Shown here in pieces: positions 31,433 to 43,505 of a stretch of 64,000 bases of DNA. Location: the NCBI GenBank assembly GCA_963576735.1, contig OY755173.1:4682873-4746872 (forward strand), written 5' to 3'. The translations under genes and the position numbers were made by a program. A model generated the notes under the pieces. That model worked only from the letters and a program-made list of their open reading frames with translations, was not told where the DNA came from and ran no database searches. Every line of letters starts with the position of its first letter. Position 1 is the first letter of the stretch. The DNA comes from Bedellia somnulentella. Its lineage: Eukaryota; Arthropoda; Insecta; Lepidoptera; Bedelliidae.

Positions 31433-31667
31433 TACGTTGTGTTGGGCTTAAATATCACTACCCATCTCAACGCACTGGTGATTTAAGAGACGACTTATTG
31501 TACAGGATTTTTTATTGATTGTGGGGAGATGAAGCCGGAAACCATAACCCACGATAGTTTATTATAATATATTTTGCACTCAAAGTTCAAAAAGTGCCTA
31601 GATCTCCGTCTACCCATTTTGAAATTATAGCCGTGAGATTGCTTATAGATTAAATACATACATATAT
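31433..31667 (+). mobile_element. SINE family C, diverged
   Basis: Head TGTGTTGGGCTTAAATATCAC and tail AGCCGTGAGATTG are recognisable, with many changes. A second, inverted piece follows at once (31668-31705 and 32073-32091), split by a family B SINE. Confidence 0.6.
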
Positions 31668-31705
31668 AAAGTAGAGGTGGGTAGTGATATGTTAAGCCCA
31701 ACATA

Positions 31706-32072
31706 ACATAACATAAACGTTCACGCCGAATGTCCCCGAAGGGGTTGGCAGAGGTACTAATACTTCTGAACATCACGTGACTTTTGTGATCTGGTGTTCA
31801 GAGTACCCACGTTTTGCATGGAAAGTGTACTCACGTAATAGAGGGCAGGCCTATCGCCGTTTTGATACGAATACACTATCACATGACTAAGTGCAACCCA
31901 GCCATGTGGGTTTCCCCACGATGTTTTCCCTCACCGTTAACAACCATGATAAATTAACCACACATATGTCTTTAGAAAAGACATATTTGTGTAGGCCCGA
32001 CCCGGGATTTGAACACTAGTAGTTTGCACGTTAACCGGTGTTCTACCCATTGAGCTATCACAGTCTACAACC
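31706..32072 (-). mobile_element. tRNA-derived SINE (family B), full length
   Basis: From (ATAAC)n tail to tRNA-like head GCTCAATGGGTAGAACACC (reverse). CCCAACA occurs at both junctions, within a broken family C SINE. Confidence 0.85.
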
Positions 32073-32177
32073 CAACACTACACAGCAATACACAACAACC
32101 TACTGACTAGTTTTATTTTTTTTATTTACTGAAGTTTTTTCCAATAGCTACGATGGTTGATAAAAAATCTTAGGTGT

Positions 32178-32320
32178 TTGAATAGAATAGAATAACTCTT
32201 TATTGCACATCAAACACAAATTTACAAAAATAATAATATGATCAAACAGTTTACAGTGAGGTACAATTGGCGGTCTTATCGCTAAAAGTGATCTCTTCCA
32301 GACAACCTTTGGAAGGTGAG
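32178..32320 (-). mobile_element. LINE 3' tail fragment
   Basis: In reverse the fragment ends ...TGCAATAAAGAGTTATTCTATTC, a common lepidopteran LINE 3' end. A related copy is at 63250-63390. Confidence 0.55.
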
Positions 32321-33508
32321 ATGGATAAATTAATTATTTGTTGTTGTATGTTGTGAATCTTCCGAATGTAATAAATACAATAAAATTAACTATGGTAACT
32401 TACGGTTGAAAAAATATTGTTCACACCCTAATACATGTATGTGTCATTTCTTAGGTACTTAAAATATTACAAAGCTTTTTTAATCGTTATATTTTTCAAT
32501 TGCATCAAAAAGACCTCGGCTTTTACAGGTACCAAAAACGATTTTATTTTATTATGATTACAATTTTCTTAATAACCCTTTAAACGTTTATTGCCTTTGG
32601 GCCCCACTTTTGAAACCCAGTTGAATACTTTTACCGTTGGGTCCGACAAACATTTTGTATTTGACACAAATTTTGTATTGCCGTTGGTACAATTAATGTT
32701 AGTAATTTTGCGTACAAATAAAACATTTTTTTATTAACGCCAATCTGCATTTATAATTATAAAATAAAGAGGTCACCTTTTTACTTCTCAACAGCACACA
32801 AATAGTTTTGAAGTGGGATATAACTGCAATACAAAATTAATATTTGTGGGGCACAACGGCAATACAAAGAAAAATAGCATCAAATCGTAGGAAATAAACG
32901 CCTTTGAAGCGAAATTAATCATCGGTGCATAGTTTATCAATGCGACTTAGGTATAGTATACGTTGGAATAAATTAACTGAATAATATGAATAGTATGGAC
33001 TTTGATCCGTATGTAGTATTATGTAAAACTTGAATGAAGTTTGATAACATTGAAGTTACTTCAAACAGTTCTTATCTTTCTTAAAAAAAAACTTACTTTG
33101 AATAGATAAATTAAATATTCTTTATCTTATTACGCGAGCATTTACTATGTAGCTAACAAAACCAGGAAATTCTTGAAGCGGAAGTGCTAATTATGTACTC
33201 CTAAGTTTGCGTGTCTGCTGTTTTTGGTCTAAAATTTTGACGAGTTATTAGCTTCATAAATTAAATCAAGACCAATCTTAAGTTAGATAAAACTCACGTA
33301 AAATACTAGACACGGAAACATTACCACTTAGTTTAGGATTGATCTCGTTAAATAAAATGCAATCAAAGTTTTAAAAATAGATAATGAGGTAGTAGTAGGG
33401 ATAGTTAGTATGCCCAGTTATAACTAATATATTGTGTGTGCTCTTGTTGATATATTCTATTCACTGGCAAGAAATGCGGGACTACGTAGCCTAACTGTAA
33501 CTCACTAA
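32321..33508. other. Spacer with no recognised gene
   Basis: A/T-rich, no plausible coding exon. A few short motifs repeat (for example TTTTGTATTGCCGTTGG near 32685) but no clear element boundaries were found. Confidence 0.3.
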
Positions 33509-33726
33509 GGGCCAGTTTTTTGATCCGGAGTTAAAAATATAACCATTTGTTACATTGACTATAGTTAAATGACTAACCAGTAGTCAAATCGTAAATCCAT
33601 TTTGGTTCGATATTTGACCATTAGTTACTCTAACCACGGGTCAAAAAATGTATTTTGCTGATATCTAACTAATAGTTACGATATTTAACAAATTGTTGAG
33701 TTAACCACGGATCAAAAAACTGGCCC
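33509..33726. mobile_element. MITE with TAA target duplication
   Basis: 218 bp with inverted ends GGGCCAGTTTTTTGATCC, flanked by TAA on both sides. Internal AGTTA/TAACT subrepeats. PIF/Harbinger-like by duplication length. Confidence 0.75.
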
Positions 33727-33734
33727 TAAGTGTA

Positions 33735-33918
33735 ACTTAGTCATGTGGGTTAGGATGATGAATGAATGAATTTTTCCTCATCATTAACAACCAAGATATA
33801 TAACCACACACATGACTTTAGAAAAGACAAATTGGTGTAGGCCCCATTCGGGTTTAGAACCAACGCTTCACTGTATGATAAGCGCATATTCTAACCACTG
33901 AGCTTTCTTGGTTGTTAA
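33735..33918 (-). mobile_element. SINE family B head fragment
   Basis: tRNA-like head and adjoining body only, ending about 36 bases before the hydrolase start codon. Confidence 0.65.
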
Positions 33919-33954
33919 ATAAATATATATAACAGTGAAAATCCTCTTCAACAG

Positions 33955-35866
33955 ATGGCTACAAAAATGTTAATACAAAGGACCTTTGGTCAGCGGGCAC
34001 CAAGTCTGTTGAAGAACCTACTGCCAAGTACAAAAAAACTTCACCATATCGCCGTAAGTATTGAATTTAATTTATTTATTACGTCGATGCAATTGAAAAA
34101 AAATTCTTGTCTTCTTTTCAATTACAGACACCCACAAAAGAAATAAAGATCCCTGTCAAATGGGGTCACATTAGTGGAAAGCTATGGGGCAGCGAAAACC
34201 AAAGGCCGATCCTTGCTATCCACGGCTGGCAGGATAACGCTGGCACCTGGGATCCAGTGGCTGCTGAGCTGGTCAAGGGCTGCTCGATATTAGCGATAGA
34301 TCTCCCAGGTCATGGGTTTTCATCTTGGTTTCCACCAGGTAAGGAACGGTGTATGCTTATAATAATGATGTTCAGTTTCTCTCGTATACTCTAGTAGTAT
34401 TTTTACGAACTTATGTTAAATTCAACAGTGATATCTCAGAATTCTTACAAGTAGAATTTATCTCTTTAAATTTTTTAATTTTTTTAAATAATATTTGTAT
34501 CTAATTATTTTATTTACGTGTTCTTTTTATTGTTTTAAGTTTTAATTTTACAAGCACTTTTTACACATGTATGCCTCTCTGTTTGTTTTGTTATTTATTT
34601 ATCTCTGTTTTGTATTACATAATTTGTACTTTCGCCGGCCGAATTAAATTGTATGGCACTGGCTGAAAATCAGCGCCACGGTTGGTGACATCATCATCTG
34701 TGGCAACATGCTGAGCCAGTGACCAATTCACTGCATAGGGCTTCTTTTTTATTTATTTTTTTTACTTATTATTTTTTTTGTTGTTATTGTGTTACACTAT
34801 GTTTTATTTTTACGTTTTATTTGTTGTGTATTTCCCTGTGCACTGAATAAAGCTTTTTTCTTTCTTTCTTCTTTCAAACAGACCTATGATTTTCGATATT
34901 CTATTAATAAACTGCAAAACCGTACAACGTCTTTGAAACAACATTGAAGGTCAAACACTGTTACAGTTTTTTGATAAAATAACAGTCATCTTAGCTTCAA
35001 TTGATATAATTTCAAGAAAATAATATTTATAACCATAATATCTCGAAATGGTTTTGTAATCAGCATCACTTTAGTAAAACTTTGCATACCGAATTCTTTT
35101 GTTAGAAGATAGTAGTTGAAGGCAAATAAACGGCATCTATTAGCGATTCATTAATTATATTTTTATCATTTCAGGTACAAATTATTACGCCTGGGAATGG
35201 CCGCGCATCATTTACTACATCAAGGAACATTTTAAATGGGACAAAATAACACTATTATGTCACTCCATGGGTGCCATCGCGGGGTTGAGATACTCTAGTC
35301 TCTTCTCGGATACGGTGGACACGTTCGTCGCCATCGACAGCCTTATATACGACGACTATGACCTTGACTTCGCTATAGAAAATTACAAAACTAACATTCG
35401 AAAATCACACCAGCTGCAAACGCGTATTGATAAAGAACCACCTTCCTATCCTATGGATGAGTTGAAGAAAATTTGGCATTTAGGAACTAAAAAATCCATT
35501 GCTTTGGAAACAGTACATCACCTGTGTGAACGGGGCACCAAGCAGTCCAAGATTGACCCTAACAAATACTACTTCAGCAGGGACGGCAGGTTGAAGCATA
35601 TTTTGTTTAATTTAGAAGACAAAAAGTTCGTTGAGGCACTTATTTCAAGAGTGAAATGTCCAACTTTATATATCAAAGCTAAAGAATCTCCATATTCATC
35701 AGACGCATTTTCAATAGAAATGAGGGAACTATTGGCTAAAATCAATAACGATTATGAATTCCAAATGGTGTCTGGAACGCACCATTTACACCTTAATAAT
35801 CCAGAAATTGTAGTACCACTTATAAAAAGCTTTTTGATTAAATATAATTTATACACCGAAAATTAA
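33955..35866 (+). CDS. Alpha/beta hydrolase, serine hydrolase-like (SERHL/kraken family)
   Basis: Three exons, 33955-34053, 34128-34338 and 35175-35866, give 333 residues. Residues 1-33 are basic and lack acidic residues, compatible with an organellar targeting peptide. The alpha/beta-hydrolase signatures are HGWQDNAGTW (65-74, oxyanion-hole strand), DLPGHGFSS, the nucleophile elbow LCHSMGA with Ser134, and a C-terminal GTHHLHL segment (304-310) carrying the catalytic His. The elbow starts with Cys rather than the usual Gly of GxSxG. The likely acid lies in the YIKAKESPYSSD region. The family hydrolyses small esters or lipids; the substrate is unknown. The ATG follows an apparent acceptor (TTCAACAG), so a 5' UTR exon is likely. 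A strong donor (AAG|GTAAGT) at 29931 is one candidate, unproven. Intron 2 (34339-35174) contains a LINE 3' fragment. Confidence 0.85.
34590..34870 (+). mobile_element. LINE 3' end fragment in hydrolase intron 2
   Basis: GGCACTGGCTGAAAATCAGC, TGACCAATTCACTGCATAGG and a terminal TTTCCCTGTGCACTGAATAAAG with (TTTC)n tail. A typical LINE 3' UTR, no coding part. Confidence 0.6.
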
Positions 35867-36675
35867 ATGTAAGATCAATAATAATAATAGATAATCGCAA
35901 ATAATAATCTTTCCAAAGGTTTTCTATTCCTTTAAGTAGATTGTACTTAAATAGTAAATAATATATTTGTGTGTAATTTATCTTTTTACTTTTCTTATAA
36001 CACTCTTTCATAATTATGTACAAAAAAGACCAAAAGCATATCTATTTCCTACCTATTATTTGTGGATATATTAACTATAGTATTATTTCATTAAAGAAAC
36101 TTTAATATTATGCTTACGTAGAGGGTGAAATATGTCCTATATCTATAATTTTAGATTGTTTGCAGTAATATGTCTATAGTTGAGGAGGTGAATTGTGTTT
36201 CTAGTATAGGTTTAATGTTTACAATCGCTAAATATTAACCATACATGCACTATACAACTAATATTGTCATGAGGAAGTGCAATGTTTTGAAACACTATGT
36301 TTTATCTGTGATAGTCAGTAATGAGTAAAGGGTATAATTTATTATTTTATTATACAATACTCTAAGGTAATCTTAACATTATTTATATCATTTATTAGTA
36401 AATTACCCTGCAATGGCAGTAGCATGCACACAACTCATTTTCTTTAAAATGTGTGGTATTGTCTACACCCAATGATATTAAAGTATACTAAATGTTTAGA
36501 AAAGCTTGAAATGAATGTTAATTAATATCTAATAATGCTGCTGACTTTAATGTTATTTTAAAGAAACCAAATGTTTAAGAGTAGTTATTAATAGTACAAA
36601 TGTTTACAGACAGTATTGAAATAAACAACAAATGTTGACCTAATATTATTTTACTTAATTATATCCACTTTTATT
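35867..36675. other. Hydrolase 3' flank, nothing further recognised
   Basis: A/T-rich. ATTAAA at 36090-36095 is a possible poly(A) signal for the hydrolase gene. No other feature seen. Confidence 0.3.
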
Positions 36676-36972
36676 TTCATAACATAACATAAACGCTCAC
36701 CCCGAATATCCCCGAAGGGGTTGGCAGAAACTATACTTATATAAGGTACTTATACTTCTGAAAATCTCGTGACTATGTCACCCTGTCACATGACTAAGTA
36801 CAACTCAGCCATGCGGGTTTCCTCAAGATGTTTTCCCTCACCGTTAACAACCATGATAAATAAACCACACATATGTCTTTAGAAAAGACATATTTGTGTA
36901 GGCCCGACCCGGGATTTGAACACTAGTCGTTTGCACGTTAACCGGTGTTCTACCCATTGAGCTATCACGTCG
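36676..36972 (-). mobile_element. SINE family B with internal deletion
   Basis: Both ends are present ((ATAAC)n tail and tRNA-like head), but about 70 bp of the middle (the ACCTGGTGTTCAGAGTACCC region) are missing. Confidence 0.8.
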
Positions 36973-37228
36973 TGACTTCGTCGTCACTTTTATTTTCCTT
37001 GATCCAAATCCTAGCTATGGAATAATACATGATAAAATCAGCAAATTGGATTTATTTAATTAACAACTTTATACAAATGTTATAAAAATATATAAATAAC
37101 TTGGTGATAGGAGAAACCATTTGTTACAATTACTATAGTTCAACTACTAATAGTAAACAACCAATACATTACTTAACATCATGTAAATACCTACAGATAA
37201 GCAAATCAACATGGGTTTATTTATAATA

Positions 37229-37628
37229 TCACAAGAGCCCGCGACGGCCAGACCTTAGTTAAATTGTGAAGGCTAAAAGTTTCTCTGTGTATGTCCCCCC
37301 TATAGAGGTAAGTATGATCTCGGGCTATGAAACTATTTTTAATATTATAAATTATATGAAAACTAGGCTTTATTCTGTACCTAATCAGAGACATATTTTT
37401 GAACTCCTTTACTACCTAATTAGGCTTTGTTTTGCATGAAAACCAGATGATTTGCTTTATATCTTTAAGCTTGCTAATAATCCTTTACTCCCTGTTTCCT
37501 GTGACAGCCACCACAACCTAAATTTCATAGCCCGGGATCGTTCTTACTTGTATAAGGGACATATACAGACAAACTTTTAGCCTTTATAATTGTAATGTAA
37601 CTAACGTCTAGCCGTCGCGGGCTCTTAG
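37229..37628. mobile_element. Foldback element, short relative of 44780-46328
   Basis: 400 bp with inverted ends AAGAGCCCGCGACGGCCAGA (one difference on the right). Internal blocks such as AAAGTTTCTCTGTGTATGTCC and TTTCATAGCCCGGGATCGTTC are shared with the long-armed element. No clear target duplication. Confidence 0.75.
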
Positions 37629-37675
37629 CCTATGAGTACTCTTATGATATCTAGTCATAGTTGCACCATCATAGG

Positions 37676-40305
37676 TCACGTTTCAGTGTCACTGTTGTAA
37701 CTCATTGATAAACTTGCAGTGTCACTTATATCGTCACACACTTTTGCTCCTTTTCTTAGTGGTAGAACTTTTTTCAGTGTATCTTGCCAAGACATACCTT
37801 CGCATACGCGCAATACAATTTCGAATACTGAAACATATTTTTATTGTTGAGTTTTTGTTTACATCTTTTATTACATACATACATACATACATATACTCAC
37901 GGCTATAATTCCCTAGAAGGGGTAGCCAGAGCCAAGGAATTATAAATTCCTCAGCCACTTTTGGAAGTTGAGTGGGGAAAAGGCGGTATAATAAAGGTTT
38001 TTGGTGATGGGTCTCCAACCGCATCGCCCAAAAATCCAATAAAAAGCCCCAATACCCTTAGTCGCCTCTTACGACACCCATGTGTAGAAAGGGGTAGCGA
38101 CATTCTAAGCCGGCACTACACGGCAATCTATATTATCTTTCATTAGTTCTAATGAATGAGAATTACTCTATCAAATACAAACCAATTCTTGGTTATTTAT
38201 TCCAAAGTAATTTTCAGATCATTTTTATTTGCAAAACTTTTGTTTTTTGACATAAAAACATACATATTTGGATACGTACATAATTATATAATCATAAACA
38301 AAAAACATACCATGATCAATAGTGAGTACTTTTCTAGTCTTCATATCCACATATTTGTTCAATGGTAATTGTGCATGTCTAATGCCTTGTTCTTGTGCTA
38401 TTTTATAACACAAGCCCTGCAAATTTACAATATAATGTATCATAATTATTTTATTTGTTAAAAAATAACAACTCAATTATTAGCAATAGCGATTAAGAAA
38501 CCTACATATTTGTACAATATTTAGAGAACATTAAAGATGCATTATAAAGATAACACATACTCTTTCACATTTATATTTAAACACTTCTGAAAATATTAAA
38601 TATGATAAAATATTACCTTATGTTCATTATGGTCAACTAATCCACCAATAATATACATTGTATCATCTTCAAAAGTCTCAATCACATTCTCAGAGTCACT
38701 TGTCAGATAAACTAACTTCTCCTTGGGAAAGTGATCAAGGTAAGAATCAGAATGAAATTCTATCTGAAAATATGATAAGACGAAATATCAACTTACAAAT
38801 AATGAAGAGAAATATTAAATTTTATCTATTCTTGTTATAAAACAGAAAAATTTGTTTTTTTGTTAAGAATGGGCATCAAACCACTTAGCCATGTAAAAAA
38901 ATACATACATATCCTCACAGACATAAATCCCAATAAAGGGTAGCCAGAGCTTTAGAGCTAGAAACTCCTCAGCCACATTTGGAAGTTGATAGGGGTATAA
39001 ATTAAAGTATTGTTGGTGACGGGTCTCCAACCGCATTGCCCAATATCCACTTAAAAACCCCTTACCCTTAGGTGCCTTACGACACCAGTGCCAGTGGGTA
39101 GAAAGGGGTAAGCTGGTTCTAAGCTGGAACAAATGATGAAATATTTGAATGTTGGATTATATTATGACGATATGAAATATTTTGTCAATAGAAACTTCAA
39201 CCTTCAAAAAATTATAGGCTGTTTACCATCATATTAAATGCCATGTCAAGTGAACAGAGATTGAAGAAAACATAAAATAATTTTACTGTACTGATATAAT
39301 GGTCACTCAGTAACAGTAATGTAATCAATTAATGAGTGGCACAATTTGAACAATATCAGAAGGGATAGAATCCAAGAACTGAAGAGCTACTAAAAAACTT
39401 CACATCTCAGTGACAAGCCTAGATAAAAACAATCAAGATGTCTAGCAAAACCAAAATAGGACAGGATAATACCTACAAATATGTTATAACTTCCCCATCA
39501 TACTTACTTACTTACTTATACTCACGCCCATTGTTCCCATTGGGGTAGGCAGAGACTATTGATCGCCAGTTTGTATGATCCAGGCAAATCACTTTTGCTT
39601 CTGTTACATTCATCATTCTTCTCATACATGCTCTTTTATTCTTCATACTTCGGACACCGGCCTTTTTGAGCACACACTCTATTTGGTCCAGGTGTGTCTT
39701 CCGTGGTCGTCCCCATCATACATTTTCTAAACCATTGAATGAATGTACCTTTAGCTTCTATCAAACAATGTCTTTATCTTATAAAATATAGTGTTACCTA
39801 CATCCCAATTTTCATATCCATTATGTCTAGACATTTCAGTGCGAGTTCTTTCTCCAAAGTTAGTTATATAAAATTGTAATGGTAAATCGGACCTTCGATT
39901 GATAGAGTAACACCTTAATATTTGCTTGATAACTTTAAAACGATTCTTCTCTATCATAAGATGATCAAAACTTAAATCTATTATTACACCTTTATTTATT
40001 TTAGGTTTTTCTTCTTTCATTTTTTTTAAACACTTTCTGCTGGGTCCTAAATCAATATTATCAACTTTGGCTTGTATTCTTCTTTCCTTGGCTTTAGCCT
40101 TTTCTTTAGCTCTCTTTTCACCTTTTCGATTTTCCCACTTCACTTTCTTTAACCATTTACGCATCTGACTTTTTGTGAACGGTCGAGGATACTCATTTCC
40201 AACGTCATCTTTCAGTCCAGGGTCAACTTTAATATCAAAGAGTGTTATTTGTGTATTTGCATTTTTATCAACATTTTCAATAGAGTCTGATGCAAGTTGG
40301 TCCAT
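37676..40305 (-). CDS. Trmt10A: tRNA (guanine-9-N1) methyltransferase, TRM10 family
   Basis: Four exons read on the minus strand: 40305-39802, 38763-38617, 38416-38311, 37827-37676. Phases agree and give 302 residues. The N-terminal half has a Lys/Arg-rich helix (KWLKKVKWENRKGEKRAKEK), typical of TRM10 and probably tRNA-binding. Then the SPOUT methyltransferase core: VIIDLSFDHLM, LVYLTSDSENV, YIIGGLVDHNEHK, HAQLPLNKYVDM, RKVLTIDHVFEIVL, and WQDTLKKVLPLRKG. The protein uses S-adenosylmethionine to make m1G at position 9 of tRNAs in nucleus and cytosol. For the first intron I chose the donor GAT|GTAGGT because the alternative 4 bases later breaks the frame. Introns contain SINE and LINE insertions (37871-38125, 38901-39127, 39504-39710). 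A minus-strand AATAAA (37369-37374) lies inside the foldback element 37229-37628. Confidence 0.92.
37871..38125 (-). mobile_element. SINE family C in TRM10 intron 3
   Basis: Full-length and little diverged, inserted antisense to the window but in the sense of the minus-strand gene. Confidence 0.88.
38901..39127 (-). mobile_element. SINE family C in TRM10 intron 1
   Basis: Older copy with several small deletions. Confidence 0.75.
39504..39710 (-). mobile_element. RTE-like LINE 3' fragment with 11-bp target duplication
   Basis: Last 207 bp of the LINE family at 22990-23944, with (TAAG)n tail, flanked by CCCCATCATAC (39493-39503 and 39711-39721). In TRM10 intron 1. Confidence 0.85.
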
Positions 40306-40597
40306 TTTTTATCGTATATTTTAAGATATTGCCAATGGATAGTTTATTTTTGAGGTTATGTGGATAAATTCATTTATTTTATTATTTACAACCCCGGATT
40401 AAGTATATATGGTTATGCAACCTTTGGTATTAGTTAACTCCTCCTTCAAACCCGTTAGTTATTGTTAAGTTACTAAAATACAATAATATTTATCGAAATA
40501 AAAAGTGCAATTCAATTGAAATTGAAATTACTGACTGACAGTGACACGATCAATGTACTCTGTGGACACGATTAATTGATGGGATGGACTGATTGAT

Positions 40598-40645
40598 GAA
40601 ATGTGATGTGTGATGTGTGAGTGTGATTTGTGATTTGTGATTGAC
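40598..40645. repeat. Low-complexity TGTGAT tract
   Basis: Imperfect repeats of TGTGAT/TTGTGAT upstream of TRM10. The rest of 40306-40985 shows nothing recognisable. Confidence 0.6.
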
Positions 40646-41459
40646 GGACGAAGGCATGATAAAGGGATGAGTCTGAGTGATAAGTGCGAATTTCAATCGA
40701 ATTATTAATAAGTAAGCGTCACTAATTATTATAATCATAAATCGAGTATATCAGTGTGAAAACAATTAGTTTTCTTTCTAACCGACGAAAAACGGAGAAA
40801 GTTGTCAATGTGACCACGTATATTTTATTATTATTATTACATATGATCTCGCACAACTTTTCAATGGAACGAATTATCCAATTTTGATAGTTATTTTTTC
40901 TTGGAATTTAATAGATAGCACAGCAAAATATAGTGACAACTATTGTGACCTTTCTATTTCAAATAAATAATATATGTGAAATAAGATGCCGTGTAGTGTC
41001 GGCTTAACACGTTCACTGCGTAAAAAAAAACAGTGACTTTCAGATGGTGCGGTGGCAGTCTAAAAATGCACTTACTTGACTTTCTTATTGTGCGTGGCAG
41101 GCCCTTTCAACCCGACACCTCGGGGTAGTATTCAAGCTCTATTATCTTAGTCAAGGCTAATCGTATATTGAAAATTTTTATGCTCTTAAAATTCTTATGA
41201 AACACTTGACTTTACATTGGCCTCGCCCCGGGATCCTCCAAATAGAAAATGAGAAATTAGAAATCGAAAATGTCAGGTTGATAGAGCCCCACACCTCTTA
41301 CACACCACACATAGTGAAAGACATATCGAGTCATACATTTTTAATCAATTTAATCAATGAAGCGGTCTTACTTATTATTAAGTTTCGTTTTTCGTATCTA
41401 TATAAATTACTTAGATATTTAGATATGCCTATCTTTGTAACATATTAAGGAAAGAGACT

Positions 41460-42010
41460 GACTAATTAAATTTGAAACAAACAGTTTTTATTTTCTTAAC
41501 TTTCTTTTTCGCCTCCGAGGAAGTTCATGTCTGCCTTAGCTTTTCGTAGCACACCGTGCACAATTTCTTCTTTTTGAACCTTTTTTATCTTTTTCTTTTA
41601 GGGAAAATTTGTTCGTCAATTTCACTGTCGTCGGTAAATAAAAGTTGATGTTTATTTGCCGGGCGGATTATTTTATTTTCCAGAACTGGAATTTTACTGG
41701 TGGATGGTATAACTTTGTGTTTTTGAAATATTTTTCTGTATTTATTATTATTTTGTTCAGGGACTCCAAAATGTGAACCATCGTATTCTTCTTCGTTATC
41801 ACTATCACTGTCTAATATTATTTTATTTTTACGACGCGCCAGCCATCGCAAAGATTTCCTACCGTTGCAAGTAGGCTTGGGTAGATCCAGCTCCGCGAGG
41901 TGATTCGAATCACCAGGTTCAGGCTCAGTTCCGGTACTGAATCCTCTTAACCAGGCCGGACCGCTTATCGAATCCGGCTCGGTTAAGAAATTCAGAACTG
42001 AATCAAACAA
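41460..42010 (-). pseudogene. Remnant of the piggyBac-like transposase
   Basis: One open segment (41585-42010) has a basic patch, an acidic run (LDSDSDNEEEYDG) and ends KRKR; then, in another frame, the Cys motif LCTVCYEKLRQ. The DDE core is absent. The first 45 codons of the open segment probably come from an inserted element (41872-42612), not from the transposase. Confidence 0.5.
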
Positions 42011-42612
42011 TCAAAAAATACCACGCTTACTTCGCGGAACGTAACGATTGCTATTGACATACATTTAAAAAACAATTAACTCATATCTATAATGATTCTG
42101 TTTGTGTACAGGCTAGGTTCGCTAACATACAAATATTCATATGTAAAAAAATAAATAATATTTAGAAACATCTTAACAATATCTACCCATAAATATATGC
42201 AAATCAGAAAGTTACACAACATAAAACACTATCGTATTTATAATATCACAATAAACACCATTTTTTATGAAAAGATTGATAAATCTATTAAACGAAATTG
42301 GCAAACAAAGAACACAAAAGGACAACTCTTGACAACTCTCTTTTCGTCTCTGTCTCCCGAGTTCAAATTGTATTACATTCTTGTCTCGCTCTTACATTCA
42401 GCAAGCAAATGTAACGGTAATAATCGAACCGATCCTGAACCTGATGCCTGAGCCTGTTGTTCGAAAACAATAGAACCGAGCCAGTGCGGAGAGGCCCGGT
42501 TAAGCGAACTCGCACCTGATAAGAAAGAGTGGGGCCTGTTAGGCCAATCAGGCTCACGCAGAGATTCGAATCATTTGAATTCACCGAGCCGGAGCCGGAC
42601 CTACACACGGCT
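41872..42612. mobile_element. Putative inverted-repeat insertion rich in GAGCCG motifs
   Basis: Ends share GTAG(A/G)TCC(A/G)GCTCCG as an inverted repeat, followed on both sides by GATTCGAAT and many GAGCCGG/GGTTCAGGCTC repeats. The density of such subterminal repeats recalls hAT elements. No clean 8-bp duplication found. Confidence 0.4.
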
Positions 42613-42858
42613 AATCAGCACAGTGCGGCAACAGGTCGCGACGCGAGCGGTCATCCACCAAAACAGGCCCTCTCCCGCACTGAAATAACTTTTTTAATCT
42701 TCTATGCGGCGGAGGTCCAAAAAGCCCGTTGGGGTACTAAATTTCTATGTTGTTAGTCATAAATCGAAATCTATATTTGTCTCTTTCATACTCGTAATAA
42801 TGACGAAGAAACAGGTTCCGCACCAGCGCGAAAGACCTATTTTTAAGGTACGCACACT

Positions 42859-43505
42859 TTTTTTTTTTTTTTTTTCGTCGGAAATCCTCATGGATCCGAC
42901 GTCACCCGGCGGGGTGACGAAGGTATGTCGGACTCTTACCGACTAAAACCCCACGGTGGCCACCTATGGTACACATGTGTGGAGTCCGTGGCAACTTTAC
43001 CGTAGGCAACATCCACAGACTCCACGCACCTGCTGCAAAAAGCAGCCCATCTCGGGGGACTTAAAGTCCCCCACTCCTCCTTGTGCTTCCTCAGCACCGC
43101 AGGCGTTTGGGCCACAAGTTCCAAACGCCCACCTCCTCGAGGTTCTCCTTGCGGAGTAGCAGACTGCAACCCGCCGGTCGCAGCCCACCACCTCACGGAT
43201 TTTTTAACGAGGTTTAGTCCTCGAATTTTTGCGGAAGGTTTACTCCTCTTCCGATTTTTTATAGAGGTTTACTCCTCGCGGTCAAGCCTACGCCGCGGCA
43301 AGACCCTCGGCCCGGGAAGTGCAAGACTGCCAGGGTTACGAGTTCTCTTGATTTTTTAACGAGGTTTTCTCCTCACCCAGTCCGCTTACTACTCACTCTG
43401 AAAACAGAGGAGAGAAGCGGACCCTTGGTGCATTGGCTTCACCCCGGGTGACCAGCCCGGGGCTACTGAGCCCCCACGCCACGACAAGGCTGCACCGTGT
43501 GGGGG
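42859..43505 (-). mobile_element. LINE 3' end fragment (R1-like type) with 14-bp target duplication
   Basis: A run of T at 42859-42876 is the poly(A) tail on the minus strand. The 647-bp GC-rich body includes GTCGGTAAGAGTCCGACATA, known from 3' ends of lepidopteran R1-like LINEs. Flanked by AAGGTACGCACACT at 42845-42858 and 43506-43519. No coding part retained. Confidence 0.8.

Noticed and set aside
37734..38039. Minus-strand 101-codon frame
   Set aside because: It overlaps TRM10 exon 4 in a wrong frame and crosses a SINE; the TRM10 frame VFEIVLRVCEGM fits better.
42936..43359. Several overlapping reading frames in GC-rich DNA
   Set aside because: They lie in the 3' UTR part of a LINE fragment with poly(A) and a 14-bp target duplication; no protein similarity.
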